Shown here: positions 37,814 to 39,827 of the stretch, in pieces
How positions within the stretch are numbered: the first letter of the stretch is position 1
Layout of the letters: the number at the start of each line of letters is the position of its first letter
Assembly (NCBI GenBank): GCA_964399265.1
Contig: CAYNQF010000014.1
Coordinates: forward strand, 1 to 39,827
DNA length: 39,827 nucleotides
Direction: 5' to 3'
DNA from: WJLY01 sp964399265
Lineage (GTDB): Bacteria > Joyebacterota > Joyebacteria > Joyebacterales > Joyebacteraceae
Notes under the pieces: model-generated
What the model was told of the DNA's origin: nothing
Seen by the model: only the letters and a program-made list of their open reading frames with translations
Databases searched by the model: none
Position numbers and translations under genes: made by a program

Positions 37814-39721
37814 GTGGCGTCTCATCGTCTCCGAACGGCCGCGGCGCGCCTGGCTCCGCGTCTCGCGCCCGTCGTCCTGTTGCTGGCCTCCGTCGCTTGC
37901 GCGGCGCCGTCGCTTCCCGAGTGGACGAACGCGCTGGTGGACGAACGCGGCTTCGTCGTAGTGCCCGGGGAGTCACCGAACTTCTCCGAGACGTACGACG
38001 TGCTCGCCCTCGAGGGATACCCACCCTACATCACTTCGGACGCGGTGCTGTATGGGACCGCCTCCGTGCTCGACCGCACGCTCTCCGCTCTTGAGAGCGG
38101 CGAGCTGTACGAGCGCCTGAGCTATTTCTCCTCCCAGCTGGAGCGTCTCTCCGAGGAGCAGTATCTCTTCGCGACGGACCCCCTCGTCAGGGAAGCGGCC
38201 CGATTGAACATGGCCTACTTCGCGGTCGGGTTGAGCCTGCTGGACAGTGACTACTTCCCGCCGGAGAGTGTACGAGGCCTGGTCGAACGGGAGCTGTCGC
38301 TCATCGAGGAGGGGCACGCCGTGGCCTTGTCACCGATGCTCGGGCCCACTCCGCTCGACGACGTGCTGGGTCCCGGAGAGGACTACTCTCACTACAGACC
38401 GCGGGGCAGGTACGCCGAGGACGAGCGGCTCTCGCGCTTCTACCGGGCGATAACCTGGTACGGCCGCGTGGCCTTCGCGTTGCCCGAGGGACGGCTTGCG
38501 GACTATGAGTTGACGCGGCAGGCGCTGCTCCTGGTCCGGGCGATAGGCAGCGAGTCCGGAGAGTGGCTGGAGCTGTGGGAGCGCATACAGGACCCGCTCG
38601 TGTTCTTCTACGGTGACCCGAGTGACCCCACGGTGATTGAATACGAGGAGATCGCCTCGGACGTGTTCGGAGAGGACTTCGACATCTCCCTCCTGTCCGA
38701 CCCTGAACTCCTCGACCGGTTCGTCGCACGAGTGTCGGAGATCGCTCCGACGCATTTCGCCACCCACGAACTCAGGGGTATGCGGCTCTTCGTGCGCAGG
38801 TTTCCGCTCGACGTCGACTACCTGTACGACCTGGCAAGGTCCGACCTGAGGACCCTTCCGACCACGCTCGACATCATGGCTCTCCTGGATTCGATGACGG
38901 CGCGGACCGTGCTGGCGGACGACCGGCGGGCCTTCGACTCGGACGTGTACCGCAAGACGTTCGAGCAGATCGAGTACGACCTGGACGGCCTCACGTACGG
39001 CGACTGGACGCGCGACCTGCACTGGAGTTGGTTGTACGCGCTCCGGCCGCTCTTGAGGGGAACGCAGGGCCCCGTTGCGTCGGTCAAGGGCGGAGAGGCC
39101 TGGGACGCCAAGGAACTCTCGACGGCCTCGGCGGCCTGGGCGCTCATGCGGAACCCGTGGGGGCGCGACGGCGGCCGGGGCGAGTTGGCGCGGCTGGGAG
39201 ACGTCGAGGACGTCGCGTGTCTGGTCGAGCCGTACCCGGAGGTCTACAGGAGGCTCGTCGAACTCATCGACCACACGAGTGACCGGCTGCTCGATGACTA
39301 CCTTCTGAGCGACGACATCGACGCGGTGCTTCGGCAGGAACGCGCGACGCTCTCCAGGGTCGAGCAGGCGGCGACGGCCCAGCTCGACGGCAGGATGCCC
39401 ACGTGTCCGGCCAACTCGACGTCCCGACCGTCCAGCGCCTTGGCGGACGCGGTGTTGGGCCGGGCGCCCACCGGCCCGGAGCTCGCCTTCACCGCTACCG
39501 CATACATGGACACCGGCACCGAAGAGAGCCTGGACGTCGCCGTCGGCATGCCGGACGTGATCTATGTGCGGGCGCCCGACGGCACCATGTACGCCGGCGC
39601 GGTCTTCTCCTTCTACGAGTTCGAGCGGGATGCAGGCGAGCGTGCCGTCGACTGGGAGCGGATGCTCGAGAGCGGGTCGGCCGAGCGTCCCGACTGGACG
39701 GCGAGATTCCTGGTGGAGTAG
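37814..39721 (+). CDS. DUF3160-family secreted protein
   Basis: A 635-residue exported protein. A signal peptide of about 30 residues ends in 'L-A-S-V-A-C-A-A-P'. The Cys could be a poor lipobox (Ser at -3), so both a lipoprotein and a soluble form are possible. The mature part has features of DUF3160: 'P-P-Y-I-T-S-D-A-V-L-Y' near the start, 'F-Y-R-A-I-T-W-Y-G-R-V-A-F' in the middle, and 'M-P-D-V-I-Y-V-R-A-P' near the end. Its function is unknown; it is found in secreted proteins of several phyla. The GTG at 37814 has a GGGAGAGG site and is chosen over the ATG at 37778, which has none. Confidence 0.82.
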   Translation: MASHRLRTAAARLAPRLAPVVLLLASVACAAPSLPEWTNALVDERGFVVVPGESPNFSETYDVLALEGYPPYITSDAVLYGTASVLDRTLSALESGELYERLSYFSSQLERLSEEQYLFATDPLVREAARLNMAYFAVGLSLLDSDYFPPESVRGLVERELSLIEEGHAVALSPMLGPTPLDDVLGPGEDYSHYRPRGRYAEDERLSRFYRAITWYGRVAFALPEGRLADYELTRQALLLVRAIGSESGEWLELWERIQDPLVFFYGDPSDPTVIEYEEIASDVFGEDFDISLLSDPELLDRFVARVSEIAPTHFATHELRGMRLFVRRFPLDVDYLYDLARSDLRTLPTTLDIMALLDSMTARTVLADDRRAFDSDVYRKTFEQIEYDLDGLTYGDWTRDLHWSWLYALRPLLRGTQGPVASVKGGEAWDAKELSTASAAWALMRNPWGRDGGRGELARLGDVEDVACLVEPYPEVYRRLVELIDHTSDRLLDDYLLSDDIDAVLRQERATLSRVEQAATAQLDGRMPTCPANSTSRPSSALADAVLGRAPTGPELAFTATAYMDTGTEESLDVAVGMPDVIYVRAPDGTMYAGAVFSFYEFERDAGERAVDWERMLESGSAERPDWTARFLVE

Positions 39722-39753
39722 CAGTGAGGTCTACGGCGGAGCGATGGCGCGGC

Positions 39754-39827
39754 TCAGACCACCGAGTGGTCGAGCGTGACCTGGCCGCTCTCGAACCTGC
39801 GCAGGTTCAGCCTCTCGATGTCCAGGT
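39754..39827 (-). CDS. C-terminal end of an unidentified minus-strand gene
   Basis: Reading leftwards from the window edge, one frame codes 23 residues (L-D-I-E-R-L-N-L-R-R-F-E-S-G-Q-V-T-L-D-H-S-V-V) and stops at 39754. Composition is protein-like and the stop sits 32 bases from the convergent DUF3160 stop. Too short to identify. Confidence 0.4.
   Translation of the reverse strand, partial: LDIERLNLRRFESGQVTLDHSVV

Overview
The window is a high-GC, gene-dense chromosomal scaffold piece with two 100-N gaps (204-303 and 20603-20702). The organism looks like an uncultured Gram-negative bacterium of the FCB superphylum, for example the Eisenbacteria, Krumholzibacteriota, Latescibacterota or WOR-3 type. 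The reasons are two giant secreted C25 (gingipain-family) proteins ending in FlgD-like/T9SS-like tails (NPFNP...VYxxxGR...WDGRD..G..VASGVYF.RL), other secreted proteins with Ig or propeller folds, a TonB-family protein and a CsgG-family protein. The phylum cannot be fixed from this sequence alone. Start codons are often GTG, Shine-Dalgarno sites are strong (GGAGG), and several promoters follow an ordinary sigma-70 layout (TTGACx-N17-TAxxxT).

Layout. 1-83: start of a minus-strand gene running off the left edge. 84-453: repeat-rich intergenic DNA with a gap. 454-4936 (minus): MacA/MacB-type export operon made of an adaptor, an ATPase and two different permeases. 5218-7164 (plus): ABC-F translation factor with a hairpin-rich leader. 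7207-15775 (minus): two C25-family secreted proteins, each with its own strong promoter; the first has a long structured leader. 16019-17251 (minus): a secreted protein divergent from 17537-19768 (plus), which holds a CsgG-like protein and GlgC. 19839-25266 (plus): a TonB-family protein, a secreted S55 (SpoIVB-type) peptidase with its catalytic blocks in permuted order, a secreted beta-propeller protein and a zinc-finger anti-sigma factor. 25308-25760 (minus): small membrane protein. 25970-27402: ECF sigma factor translationally coupled to a nitroreductase. 27529-31740: three membrane transporters (DUF401, EamA, OPT). 31850-37748: a promoter-led cluster of a PHB_acc_N-domain protein, an MFS/LpxL-type acyltransferase fusion, a PimA-like glycosyltransferase, a radical SAM/SPASM-like protein and an XRE-cupin regulator. 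37814-39721: DUF3160 secreted protein. 39754-39827: tail of a minus-strand gene.

Most interesting points. (1) The 31850-37748 cluster pairs a PatA-like acyltransferase, fused to an MFS flippase-like domain, with a PimA-like mannosyltransferase that keeps the PimA catalytic residues. It looks like a glycolipid synthesis and transport module resembling the actinobacterial PIM pathway but in a different kind of bacterium. (2) The S55 peptidase carries the SpoIVB serine block before the histidine block, a likely circular permutation. (3) Three leaders (17459-17518, 11932-12202 and 5057-5217) have strong nested or mutually exclusive stems and may be cis-regulatory RNAs. No CRISPR array, tRNA, rRNA or transposase was seen.
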